A stretch of 44,194 bases of DNA from Flavobacteriales bacterium (GTDB lineage: Bacteria > Bacteroidota > Bacteroidia > Flavobacteriales_D > Parvicellaceae): positions 1 to 44,194 of the forward strand of contig JAGYKU010000022.1 in assembly GCA_018401455.1 (NCBI GenBank), in the 5' to 3' direction. The notes beneath the pieces are model-generated. The model made no database searches, was not told the origin of the DNA, and was given only the letters and a program-made list of their open reading frames with translations. The position numbers were made by a program, and so were the translations under genes. Numbering within the stretch: position 1 is the first letter of the stretch; every line of letters starts with the position of its first letter. Positions 24,666 to 32,474 of this stretch are shown here, one piece after another.

Positions 24666-25787
24666 TTGCACAACGATAATTATAAAAAAGGCTTTATTTT
24701 CTCTCCATATCAGGCGCCACATCAGGCGCCTTTCGATAGGTTGTTTGAAATTTTCAAAGAGTTAATCACACATACCTCTGGTGATATGGACGAAGCGTTG
24801 GATTGGTTGGGTGCTTTAGACAAAGAATATAAACTCACAGATGAACATTATACCATCGATGATTTTGTGGAAGACCTCAAGAAAAGAGGATATATCAAAC
24901 AAGAAATCAAACCTGATGGAAAAGGCAAGATGTCTATCACTGCCAAGACAGAAAGAGCTATTAGAAAGAATGCATTAGATCAAATTTTTGGTAAACTTAA
25001 GAAAAATGGCCAAGGAAATCACAAAACCATGACAAGTGGTATAGGCGATGAGCAGACCGGAGATTTAAGGTCTTTCCAATTTGGGGATGCTCTAGACAGT
25101 ATTTCGATGACCGAAAGTTTGAAAAATGCACAAATTAACAATGGATATGGCGATTTCAAATTGACAGAACAGGATTTGGTAGTGGAAGATACCCATCACA
25201 AATCTCAAATGAGTACTGTTTTGATGATAGACATAAGCCACAGCATGATTTTGTATGGCGAAGATAGAATTACACCTGCCAAAAAGGTAGCAATGGCGCT
25301 TTCAGAATTAATTACCACTAGATATCCAAAAGACACCTTAGATATTTTGGTTTTTGGAAATGATGCATGGCCTATCAAAATACAAGATTTACCTTATCTC
25401 AATGTAGGACCTTATCATACCAATACTGTTGCTGGATTGCAATTAGCAATGGACATGCTCAGAAGAAAGCGAAATACCAACAAACAAATTTTTATGATTA
25501 CGGATGGAAAACCTAGTTGTCTAAGGCTGCCTGATGGTCAATATTACAAAAACAGCAATGGACTGGATGAATATATTGTAGGTAAATGTTATAACATGGC
25601 GGCACAAGCAAGAAAATTGCATATACCTATCACAACATTTATGATTGCCCAGGATCCCTATTTGCAGTCTTTTGTAGAGAATTTCACAGCATTTAACAAA
25701 GGGAAAGCGTTCTACACTGGACTGCAAGGTTTAGGCGAAATGATTTTTCATGATTATGAAACTAACAGAAAAAAAAGAATCAATTAA
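24666..25787 (+). CDS. VWA domain-containing protein of a MoxR-VWA pair
   Basis: 373 residues if TTG 24666 is used; no ATG exists in frame before the conserved KGFIFSPYQAPHQAPFDRLF, so TTG or another rare start is needed. The N-terminal region (about 24-110) is helical and precedes a von Willebrand A domain with a full MIDAS: DISHS (189-193), Thr in NTVAGLQ and Asp in MITDGKPS. Such proteins act with AAA+ ATPases in chelatase- or chaperone-like complexes. The partner ATPase starts 1 nt after its stop. The first residues contain a 12-bp direct repeat (QAPHQAP). Confidence 0.85.
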   Translation: MHNDNYKKGFIFSPYQAPHQAPFDRLFEIFKELITHTSGDMDEALDWLGALDKEYKLTDEHYTIDDFVEDLKKRGYIKQEIKPDGKGKMSITAKTERAIRKNALDQIFGKLKKNGQGNHKTMTSGIGDEQTGDLRSFQFGDALDSISMTESLKNAQINNGYGDFKLTEQDLVVEDTHHKSQMSTVLMIDISHSMILYGEDRITPAKKVAMALSELITTRYPKDTLDILVFGNDAWPIKIQDLPYLNVGPYHTNTVAGLQLAMDMLRRKRNTNKQIFMITDGKPSCLRLPDGQYYKNSNGLDEYIVGKCYNMAAQARKLHIPITTFMIAQDPYLQSFVENFTAFNKGKAFYTGLQGLGEMIFHDYETNRKKRIN

Positions 25788-25788
25788 G

Positions 25789-27249
25789 ATGAATACGAGC
25801 ATAGCAACATTAGGAGAACTGAAGAAATCTGGTTACCAAAGCCAATCAATTAAAGATGAGTTAAGAACCAATTTGATTGAGAAATTACGAAAGAAAGAAG
25901 TCGTATTTGAAGGAATGCATGGATACTCAAGTACTGTTTTGCCTGAATTAGAAAGGGCAATTCTTTCTAAGCATAACATTAATTTTTTAGGATTGAGAGG
26001 GCAAGGAAAAACCCGAATGGCACGACTGATGATAAATCTATTAGATGAGTATATTCCTTACGTTTCTGGTTCTGAGATCAATGACGACCCTTTGAATCCA
26101 ATAAGTGCGTACGCCAAGGAGGTGATTGCAAAAGATGGCGACAACACACCCATATCTTGGTTACACAGGTCAGAGCGGTTTTTTGAGAAATTAGCCACTC
26201 CAGATGTTACGGTTTCAGATTTAATCGGAGATATTGACCCAATAAAAGCAGCCAACCTTAAGTTGAGTTATGCAGATGAACGAGTTTTACATTTTGGTAT
26301 GATTCCAAGGGCTAATAGATGCATTTTTGTTATCAATGAATTACCAGATTTACAAGCAAGAATTCAGGTTTCTTTATTCAACATTCTAGAAGAAGGTGAT
26401 ATTCAGATAAGAGGATTTAAATTAAGAATGCCTTTGGATTTACAGTTTATTTTTACTGCCAATCCCGAAGATTATACCAACAGAGGAAGTATTGTTACAC
26501 CTTTGAAAGATAGAATTGGTTCGCAAATTCTCACACATTATCCCGAGAATATTGCTATTGCTAAAACCATTACGCAACAAGAAGCCAACAAAAAAGAAGA
26601 GAGAAAGATTAAGATTCATGTTCCCGCAATTGCAGCAGATTTATTGGAACAAATTGGTTTTGAAGCACGAAAAAGTGAATATATAGATCACAAAAGTGGC
26701 ATAAGTTCTCGAATGAGCATTACCGCCTTTGAAAATTTATTAAGTACTGTGGAAAGGAGAGCCATCATGAATAATGAAAACGAAGCTACAGTTAGATTTA
26801 GTGATTTGATGGGAATGATTCCATCTATTACTGGTAAGGTGGAATTAGTTTATGAAGGAGAAGAGGAAGGCTCAGTTTTCGTAGCGCAAAAATTAATAGG
26901 TGAAGCAGCAAAAACTTTCTTTCCAAAATATTTTCCCAAAATAGAGAAATTAGAAAAAGAAGAGGATGTGAGTCCTTATGGAAATATTTTAAATTGGTTT
27001 TTTGAAGAGGGCAACTTTCAATTATTAGACGAATGTGATGAGAAGACTTACCATTCTGAATTGAATAAAATTGAACCTCTTAGTGACTTAATTAATAGAT
27101 ATCATCCTGATTTAGATAAAGCAGATGTAAACTTTTACAAAGAGTTTGTGTTATGGTCTTTGGTGGAATTCAACAAATTAAGTAAAGAACGTTCACTAAA
27201 CGGCTACTCTTTTAATGATCCATTTTTGAATTATCTTAAATCTCAATAG
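25789..27249 (+). CDS. AAA+ ATPase, magnesium-chelatase/MoxR type
   Basis: 486 residues from ATG 25789, which directly follows the VWA stop (an in-frame ATG at 25750 lies inside that gene). Walker A GLRGQGKT (68-75); Walker B CIFVINELPDL, where Asn replaces the usual Asp; sensor 1 FTANPEDY; arginine-finger region TPLKDRIGSQ. The NELPDL form recurs in this clade, so it is probably not a defect. Together with the VWA protein it probably forms a metal-dependent remodelling machine; the client is unknown. The C-terminus (from about residue 380) has no recognised domain. Confidence 0.88.
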   Translation: MNTSIATLGELKKSGYQSQSIKDELRTNLIEKLRKKEVVFEGMHGYSSTVLPELERAILSKHNINFLGLRGQGKTRMARLMINLLDEYIPYVSGSEINDDPLNPISAYAKEVIAKDGDNTPISWLHRSERFFEKLATPDVTVSDLIGDIDPIKAANLKLSYADERVLHFGMIPRANRCIFVINELPDLQARIQVSLFNILEEGDIQIRGFKLRMPLDLQFIFTANPEDYTNRGSIVTPLKDRIGSQILTHYPENIAIAKTITQQEANKKEERKIKIHVPAIAADLLEQIGFEARKSEYIDHKSGISSRMSITAFENLLSTVERRAIMNNENEATVRFSDLMGMIPSITGKVELVYEGEEEGSVFVAQKLIGEAAKTFFPKYFPKIEKLEKEEDVSPYGNILNWFFEEGNFQLLDECDEKTYHSELNKIEPLSDLINRYHPDLDKADVNFYKEFVLWSLVEFNKLSKERSLNGYSFNDPFLNYLKSQ

Positions 27250-27328
27250 TCAAATTGTATTTTAATTGGGCTTTTTGTTTCTGCTAATGTTAGATAAAAT
27301 ATAACTGATTATACTTTAGGGTATAAAA

Positions 27329-27361
27329 AAGCGCCTGTTTATTTTAGTAAACTAAGCGCTT
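27329..27361. terminator. Hairpin terminator after the ATPase gene
   Basis: Stem AAGCGC / GCGCTT (27329-27334, 27356-27361) with an inner GTTTA / TAAAC pair. The T run is better on the minus strand, so it may act in both directions or mainly on minus-strand transcripts. Confidence 0.5.
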
Positions 27362-27424
27362 GATTATTATTGATATTTGGTAATTAGGTTTTTAATCGTA
27401 ACATAGGGGTTTCATTGTTTTTTT

Positions 27425-27511
27425 ACCACATAGAACATAGCGCTCAATAGGTTTCACATAGTTTAAGAATTTCTATGTGTCTCATCTTATGTGCTCTATG
27501 AACTATGTGGT
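27425..27511. repeat. Palindromic element, gene-less copy A
   Basis: 87 bp with ends ACCACATAG and CTATGTGGT and an inner pair CACATAG (27455-27461) / CTATGTG (27473-27479) around an 11-bp centre. Same arms as the GxxExxY-bearing copy and copy C. This fills most of the 334-bp gap between the ATPase gene and the GxxExxY gene. Confidence 0.8.
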
Positions 27512-27549
27512 GAATTCTTATTTTATAATTTGCTTATTAAATTTTATCA

Positions 27550-28036
27550 AAGAGAAAATAGTCTACAATAGTTTTCACATAGTCTAATTTTCATTTAACT
27601 GTCGAAAAAGGTCATTGACTAAAGTTTTTTGTCCTTCTTTAAAAATATTTCTACAATGAAAATTTAAAAGTAAACCTTTGGGTTTTGACAACATTTGCAT
27701 GTAAGACAATAGTATTGCTTCGTGTATCGGGATAATGTTTTCTTGTGCTTTTAATTCAACACATAAAACATCTTCAACTAATACATCTAATCGTAATTCT
27801 CCATTTAATTCTAATCCTTTATAATGAATTGGTACCCATAGTTGGTTTTTATATGAAAGTCCTTGTAAAGAAAGTTCTTTTAAAAAACATTTTTCGTAGA
27901 CACTTTCCAAAAGTCCGGGTCCTATTTGCTTGTGTACTTCTATAGCACAGCCAATTACTTTAAATGTCAAATTGTTTAAATATTTTTTAGTTATAATCAT
28001 TCTCTATGTGTTTATCTTATGTATTCTATGAACTAT
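27550..28036. mobile_element. Palindromic element copy B carrying a GxxExxY gene between its arms
   Basis: Left arm 27550-27582 (ending CAATAGTTTTCACATAG) and right arm 28004-28036 (starting CTATGTGTTTATCTTATG) match the arms of copies A and C: about 25 of 33 positions on the left, about 30 of 33 on the right. The coding sequence starts 4 bases from the right arm and stops 1 base from the left arm. It is as if the gene replaced the short centre of the gene-less copies. Mobility is inference. Confidence 0.6.
27584..28000 (-). CDS. GxxExxY protein (PD-(D/E)XK nuclease-like)
   Basis: 138 residues. It carries the name motif GLLESVY (G29, E32, Y35) and the candidate nuclease residues D72 and E82-L-K84 (LRLDVLVEDVLCVELKA), fitting PDDEXK_3 proteins of about 125-135 residues. 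The C-terminus (GQKTLVNDLFRQLNEN) is slightly long for the family. Biochemical function is not established. Position exactly between palindrome arms suggests that the gene and the palindrome are one unit. Confidence 0.85.
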   Translation of the reverse strand: MIITKKYLNNLTFKVIGCAIEVHKQIGPGLLESVYEKCFLKELSLQGLSYKNQLWVPIHYKGLELNGELRLDVLVEDVLCVELKAQENIIPIHEAILLSYMQMLSKPKGLLLNFHCRNIFKEGQKTLVNDLFRQLNEN

Positions 28037-28100
28037 ACGCTTGCCGGAAGGTTAGATTTCGTGCTTTTTAGTTATTTTATCCTGATATTATGTGTTTTTT

Positions 28101-28177
28101 ACCACTTAGAACATAGTTCTCAATAGGTTTCACATAGTCTATGTGTTTTATCTTATGTGTTCTATGATCTATGTGGT
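28101..28177. repeat. Palindromic element, gene-less copy C
   Basis: 77 bp, ends ACCACTTAG and CTATGTGGT, inner CACATAG-T-CTATGTG (28131-28145). It fills the gap between GxxExxY and ssb. The right half is found again at 29179-29207, at the junction of the tandem duplication. Confidence 0.8.
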
Positions 28178-28189
28178 GCATTTAATTTC

Positions 28190-28528
28190 TTAGTTTTTTG
28201 ATCCCAACATTAGGATTTCATTACAAACGATTTCGGTAACGTATCTCTTCACGCCTTCTTTGTCGGTGTAGTTGCGGTTGCTCAACTTTCCTTCGATACA
28301 CACTTGATTGCCTTTCTTTAGGTACTTCTCAATGATGTCTGCTTGTTTTCCCCAAGCGGTCACGTTGTGCCATTGCGTTTCTTTTACTTTCTCACCTTTT
28401 TGGTTCGTGTAGTCTTCATTGGTTGCCAATGTCATTTTGGCTAATTTCTTACCACTCTCTAAAGTGATAACTTCTGGGTTTGTTCCTAAGTGTCCGATTA
28501 ACTGTACTCTGTTTTTTAATTGATTCAT
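28190..28528 (-). CDS. ssb: Single-stranded DNA-binding protein (short, tail-less)
   Basis: 112 residues with a complete OB fold: NRVQLIGHLGTNPEVITLES, KLAKMTLATNEDY, TQWHNVTAWGKQADIIEKYL, KGNQVCIEGKLSNRNYTD and YVTEIVCNEILMLGSKN. The acidic C-terminal tip (DDDIPF type) that recruits repair partners is missing, as in auxiliary flavobacterial SSBs; a canonical ssb may lie elsewhere. It is transcribed from a conserved upstream promoter shared by the decayed second copy. Confidence 0.92.
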   Translation of the reverse strand: MNQLKNRVQLIGHLGTNPEVITLESGKKLAKMTLATNEDYTNQKGEKVKETQWHNVTAWGKQADIIEKYLKKGNQVCIEGKLSNRNYTDKEGVKRYVTEIVCNEILMLGSKN

Positions 28529-28602
28529 AACTTTTTATTTTTTATGTGTGATTAATAATTAATTTCGTAATAATTCGTTGTCATTGTTGTTGTTTGACGG
28601 TG

Positions 28603-28610
28603 CAAAGTAA
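28603..28610 (-). promoter_or_regulatory. Predicted -7 box for ssb
   Basis: Minus-strand TTACTTTG, one mismatch from TAnnTTTG, followed by CACCG. A TTTG lies 15 nt upstream (28629-28626). The same segment is kept unchanged in the duplicated copy near 29622-29630 although the gene there has decayed. Confidence 0.45.
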
Positions 28611-28711
28611 TGATGGAAAAAAATCACAAAAAAAATATAATCGGAAATGATTCGGAAACTTCCGTTAACATACGTTTATTTTCGTTTAAAAAACTACATG
28701 CCAGTCATTTA

Positions 28712-29215
28712 TTGCTTTTAAAAATTTCAATTATTTTTTTCGTTTTTTCATGCAAAACTTCAGAAAATGAAAAAATGGAGGACAAAATACCAGTTGAAAA
28801 TTTCACTTTAGACCAAAAAAAGTGTACCGATTTTGCCTACAAATTGCATCAAGCTATTGTAAACGATGAAAAAAATTACATCAACAATTACATTGTCTGG
28901 GAATTTACTCAAAAAAAGATTGAGGAAAAAATGGAACATCCATTTACCCAAAACGAACAAGAAATATTTGACTATCTAATCAATCAAGTGAATATTGACA
29001 ACGAATTTCAACAATTAAACAACGATGGAGGACATCTAAGATTTGTAACCTATTATCATTTGGAAGAAGAACATTATATCATTTTTCGTTCGTTTATTGA
29101 ACCTCAAACTGTGAATTATATAGAATTGAAATTAGAAGCACAAAACCAAACGATTGGGATTACAGATTTTTATGATTTTATCTTATGTGTTCCCACATCT
29201 ATGTGGTGCATTTAA
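28712..29215 (+). CDS. Truncated lipoprotein (first tandem copy)
   Basis: From TTG 28712: LLLKISIIFFVFSCKTSENE, a lipoprotein signal with Cys at SCK, then about 140 residues closely similar to the intact copy ([39 protein letters not shown]). After ITDFYDF it runs into palindrome sequence (ILCVPTSMWCI) and stops, so the C-terminal two thirds is lost. The frame extends upstream to an ATG at about 28610, but that part overlaps the ssb promoter and is not credible; ATG 28698 is out of frame by one. The body frame has been kept despite the truncation. Confidence 0.55.
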   Translation: MLLKISIIFFVFSCKTSENEKMEDKIPVENFTLDQKKCTDFAYKLHQAIVNDEKNYINNYIVWEFTQKKIEEKMEHPFTQNEQEIFDYLINQVNIDNEFQQLNNDGGHLRFVTYYHLEEEHYIIFRSFIEPQTVNYIELKLEAQNQTIGITDFYDFILCVPTSMWCI

Positions 29216-29219
29216 TTTC

Positions 29220-29552
29220 TTAGTTTTTCGATCCCAAATATTAGGATTTCATTACAACGATTTCGGTACCATTCTTCACGCTTTGGCTGGTGTAGTTATG
29301 ATTGCTCAACTTTCCTCGGATACACACCTTACTGCCTTTCTTTAGGTACTTCTCAATGATGTCTGCTTTGTTTTCCCCAAGCGGGTCACGTGTTGTGCCA
29401 TTGCGGTTTCTTTTACTTTCTCACCTTTTGGTTCGTGTCTTCATTGGTTGCCAAATGTCATTTGGCTAATTTCTTACCACTCTCTAAAGTGATAACTTCT
29501 GGGTTTGTTCCCAAGGTCTGATTAACTGTACTCTGCCTTTTAATTGATTCAT
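29220..29552 (-). pseudogene. Decayed second copy of ssb
   Basis: Sequence closely similar to 28190-28528 but with many one- to several-base indels (for example extra bases near 29367 and 29387 and losses near 29262 and 29437), so no frame spans it. ATG is kept at 29552 and the stop region at 29220. Upstream promoter sequence is better preserved than the coding part. Confidence 0.88.
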
Positions 29553-29736
29553 AACTTTATTTTTTATGTGTGATTAATAATTAATTTCGTAATAATTCGT
29601 TGTCTGTTTGACGGTGCAAAGTAATGATGGAAAAAAATCACAAAAAAGATAACTGGAAATGATCTGAAATCCCGTTAACATACGCTTAATTTCGTTTATA
29701 AAACTAAAATGCAACAGATTAGCCTTTTTAAATTTT

Positions 29737-30882
29737 TTGATTATATTTTTGTTTTTTTCATGCAAAACTTCAGAAAAAGAAAAAAATGATGCAAAAACAC
29801 CAAATGAAGATTTTAATTTAGACCAAAAAAAGTGTGCCGATTTTGCCTACAAACTTCATCAAGATATTGTAAGCGATGAAAAAAACTACATCAACAATTA
29901 CATTGTTTGGGACTATACTCAAAAAAAAATTGAGGAAAAACTAGGTCATCCGTTTACTAAAAACGAAAAAGAAATTTTTAATTATCTCATACAGCAAGTT
30001 AAAATTGAAGATGAATTTCAGCAATTAAACAATGATGGAGGACATCTAAGATTTGTGACCTATTATCATTTGGAAGACGAACACTTCATTATTTTTCGTT
30101 CATTTATGGAACCTCAATCATTGAATTATATAGAACTTAAATTAGAAACCCATAATCAAACGATTGCGATTACAGATTTTTATGATTTTAATCAAAGTCA
30201 ATTGGTGTCTGATGCTATCGAAGAAAAATTAGACTATTATGCGCAATTTGGAAAGGAATGGAAAGTAATTGCTAAAAATAATGATTCGATTTATAATTTA
30301 GTAATAACACAAATGAATGAAAATAAGTATAAGGAAGCTTATCAGCAGTTAAAACAATTTGAACATCAATTTAAAGAAACTTCTAGCTATACAAGTCTTG
30401 AAGAATCTGTTCTTATGGCATCTGGAATTCCTGAATTAATCTTAAAATCATTAGAAAGTAAAGTCAAAAGAACTCCGATCACTGAAAAAGGAAGGTGGTT
30501 GCATTTGTTTTATTACAATGCCCTTTTAGGAAAATATAATGATGCGAATATTGCATTAATCAATTTGGAAAACGAAGTAGGAACGGATGATGTAATAACA
30601 TTTCTAAAAGGAAACCTTGAAATAGAAAAAGGCAAATACGAAAATGCAATTCCATTTTTCAATGAAGCGCTCTCATCAGAAAAAAACATTATGACTTTTC
30701 ATATCGCAAAAGTCATTGCGTATATTGAACTACATGACTTCGAAAAAGCCGTTGAAAGTCTCTTAGTCATGGATGATTTCTTTGAAATAAAAGACATCGA
30801 TTGGAACAAAGAATTTGAATCCTATCCTGATTTTATAAATTCGGATGCTTATTCAAAATGGAAGGAAAGAATTGAAAACTAA
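29737..30882 (+). CDS. Lipoprotein with C-terminal TPR-like region (second tandem copy, full length)
   Basis: About 380 residues. Cys in FFSCKTSE is the lipid anchor. Residues about 20-145 match the truncated copy; the remainder is helical with TPR-like pairs ([74 protein letters not shown]). The open frame starts at TTG 29737, giving a signal too short. ATG 29709 encodes MQQISLFKF; losing one T from the run 29733-29738 would join it in frame and give a proper lipoprotein signal. Its stop overlaps that of the convergent metH gene. Function unknown. Confidence 0.7.
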   Translation: MIIFLFFSCKTSEKEKNDAKTPNEDFNLDQKKCADFAYKLHQDIVSDEKNYINNYIVWDYTQKKIEEKLGHPFTKNEKEIFNYLIQQVKIEDEFQQLNNDGGHLRFVTYYHLEDEHFIIFRSFMEPQSLNYIELKLETHNQTIAITDFYDFNQSQLVSDAIEEKLDYYAQFGKEWKVIAKNNDSIYNLVITQMNENKYKEAYQQLKQFEHQFKETSSYTSLEESVLMASGIPELILKSLESKVKRTPITEKGRWLHLFYYNALLGKYNDANIALINLENEVGTDDVITFLKGNLEIEKGKYENAIPFFNEALSSEKNIMTFHIAKVIAYIELHDFEKAVESLLVMDDFFEIKDIDWNKEFESYPDFINSDAYSKWKERIEN

Positions 30883-31892
30883 ATTCGCTCAAAATTTAAA
30901 ATTTCTCTCGGCTCGTATTTCTTAGCAACTTCTGCAATTGCTTTGATGTGGTCTGGTGTGGTTCCACAGCATCCTCCAACAATGTTGAGGTAGCCTTCTT
31001 TCAAAAATTCTTCTACATATCCTGCCATCATTTCCGGAGATTCATCATACGCACCAAATTCATTGGGTAAGCCTGCATTAGGATGTGCAGAAACCAAAAA
31101 CTCGCTTTCTTCAGCCATTATTTTTAAATAGGGTTTCATATCTTCAGCGCCTAAAGCACAGTTCAAACCTACACTCAATAATGGTGCGTGTTGAATTGAA
31201 ATTAAAAAAGCCTCAGTAGTTTGACCCGTAAGTGTTCTCCCACTTGCATCTGTAATAGTTCCTGAAACCATAATTGGCAAAGAAACATTCATCTTTTCAT
31301 ATACATTTTGTATGGCAAATAATGCAGCTTTAGCATTGAGTGTGTCAAAAACTGTTTCTACCAACAAAATATCACATCCGCCTTCAATCAATGCTTTGGT
31401 TTGTAATTCATAAGCTTCCACCAAAAGATCGTAATTGGTATTCCTAAATCCAGGGTCATTCACATCTGGACTTATGGAAGCTGTTCTGTTGGTTGGACCT
31501 ATTGAACCTGCAACAAACCTCGGTTTATCTGGATTTTTGGCTGTAAATTCATCTGCAACTTCTCTTGCTAACTTTGCTCCTTGAAAATTGATGTCATACA
31601 CATAATCTTCCAGCCCATAGTCTGCTTGCGCAATGGTTGTTCCAGAAAAAGTATTAGTTTCCACGATATCCGCTCCCGCATCGAAATAAGCTGCGTGAAT
31701 TTCTTTAATAATTTCTGGTCTTGTCAAAACCAACAAATCGTTGTTTCCTTTCAAAGGTTTGTCGTGGTTTTCAAACCAACCTTTTCTGAAGTCATCTTCC
31801 TCCAATTTATACCTTTGAATCATTGTACCCATTGCTCCATCAAGTATCAATATTCTTTTTTTCAACGCTTCAGTTAATTTGTTTTCAGCCAT
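30879..31892 (-). CDS. metH: Homocysteine S-methyltransferase module of methionine synthase (split MetH)
   Basis: 337 residues from ATG 31892 ([20 protein letters not shown]); an earlier ATG 87 bases upstream would add a hydrophobic leader not seen in the family. This is only the N-terminal Hcy-binding barrel of cobalamin-dependent MetH: zinc ligands are Cys in GLNCALG and the pair in GGCCGTT, and the substrate motif is [10 protein letters not shown]. Folate, cobalamin and activation domains are absent and must be encoded elsewhere, a split arrangement known in Bacteroidota. Confidence 0.9.
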   Translation of the reverse strand: MAENKLTEALKKRILILDGAMGTMIQRYKLEEDDFRKGWFENHDKPLKGNNDLLVLTRPEIIKEIHAAYFDAGADIVETNTFSGTTIAQADYGLEDYVYDINFQGAKLAREVADEFTAKNPDKPRFVAGSIGPTNRTASISPDVNDPGFRNTNYDLLVEAYELQTKALIEGGCDILLVETVFDTLNAKAALFAIQNVYEKMNVSLPIMVSGTITDASGRTLTGQTTEAFLISIQHAPLLSVGLNCALGAEDMKPYLKIMAEESEFLVSAHPNAGLPNEFGAYDESPEMMAGYVEEFLKEGYLNIVGGCCGTTPDHIKAIAEVAKKYEPREILNFERI

Positions 31893-31912
31893 AGTTTCAA
31901 GTAATAAAAACA

Positions 31913-31920
31913 CAAAAGTA
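31913..31920 (-). promoter_or_regulatory. Predicted -7 box for metH
   Basis: Minus-strand TACTTTTG fits TAnnTTTG, 20 nt before ATG 31892. This supports the shorter start, because the longer frame would begin upstream of the promoter. Confidence 0.45.
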
Positions 31921-31964
31921 TTCATAACAAAAACATTAAGGACTTTTATAATAAAAAATTGATG

Positions 31965-31972
31965 TAATTTTG
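31965..31972 (+). promoter_or_regulatory. Predicted -7 box for ybeY
   Basis: TAATTTTG fits TAnnTTTG, 27 nt before ATG 32000, divergent from the metH promoter. Confidence 0.45.
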
Positions 31973-31999
31973 TGCGCAATAATTGTAATCTTAATTAAA

Positions 32000-32416
32000 A
32001 TGATTTTTCATCACAAGGAAGACGTATCTTTTTTGCCTAATAATAAAATAGAATTACGAAAGTGGATTAACAATTCTATAAAGAATGAAGGTAAAGTGCC
32101 TAGTGATATCAATTTCATTTATTGTTCTGATGAATATTTATTAGACCTCAACAAATCTTCACTCAATCATGATTACTATACAGATATCATTACTTTTGAT
32201 TACTGTGAAGGAAAAGAAGTCTCTGGTGATTTATTTATTTCGATTGATAGAGTGAGGGAAAATGCAAATGAAATGAACCTAACTTTCGAAGATGAACTTC
32301 ATAGAGTGATGATTCATGGAGTGTTACATTTGTGCGGTTACAAAGACAAAACAAAAAATGATACTGAAACAATGAGAAGTAAAGAAAATTTTTACTTAAA
32401 ACTAAGGTCTTTCTAA
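32000..32416 (+). CDS. ybeY: rRNA maturation RNase YbeY
   Basis: Single-strand endoribonuclease for 16S rRNA 3'-end maturation and ribosome quality control. 138 residues from ATG 32000 (MIFHHKEDVSFLPNN); ten upstream codons are open but precede the family start. The zinc site HGVLHLCGYKDK keeps the first two His of HGxLHLxGYDH, with K-D in place of D-H, a variant common in Bacteroidota. The YTDIITFDY and SGDLFISIDRV segments are typical. Followed by a parS-like site and mnmG. Confidence 0.93.
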   Translation: MIFHHKEDVSFLPNNKIELRKWINNSIKNEGKVPSDINFIYCSDEYLLDLNKSSLNHDYYTDIITFDYCEGKEVSGDLFISIDRVRENANEMNLTFEDELHRVMIHGVLHLCGYKDKTKNDTETMRSKENFYLKLRSF

Positions 32417-32449
32417 GTCTTATGTAGTTGTATAACAGTATTTTATATT

Positions 32450-32465
32450 AGTTTCACGTGAAACA
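32450..32465. promoter_or_regulatory. parS-like site 1
   Basis: AGTTTCACGTGAAACA contains the perfect 14-bp palindrome GTTTCACGTGAAAC, the core of the bacterial parS consensus. It lies 9 bp upstream of mnmG, in the gap after ybeY. Confidence 0.85.
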
Positions 32466-32474
32466 AACGAAAAT

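Larger units (their letters stand above)
28147..30190. repeat. Tandem duplication of ssb plus lipoprotein 5' part
   Basis: Unit 1 is about 28147-29180 and unit 2 about 29177-30190. Matching points are 1030 bp apart at the ssb end (28181/29211) and 1010 bp at the lipoprotein end (29161/30171), so unit 2 has lost about 20 bp net. The junction (29171-29190, TATGATTTTATCTTATGTGT) joins lipoprotein sequence to the inside of palindrome copy C with a few bases of shared TTTTA. Confidence 0.85.

Noticed and set aside
25966-26340. ATPase inactivated by N in Walker B
   Set aside because: The INELPDL form is characteristic of this magnesium-chelatase-related clade, so it is more likely a normal variant.
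28610-28711. ATG-initiated N-terminal extension of the truncated lipoprotein
   Set aside because: It overlaps the ssb promoter, is not conserved in the second copy and would place about 30 hydrophilic residues ahead of a lipoprotein signal.
30879-31979. Longer MetH start at ATG 31979 (Met plus hydrophobic leader)
   Set aside because: The family starts at about ATG 31892, and a -7 box lies inside the longer reading.
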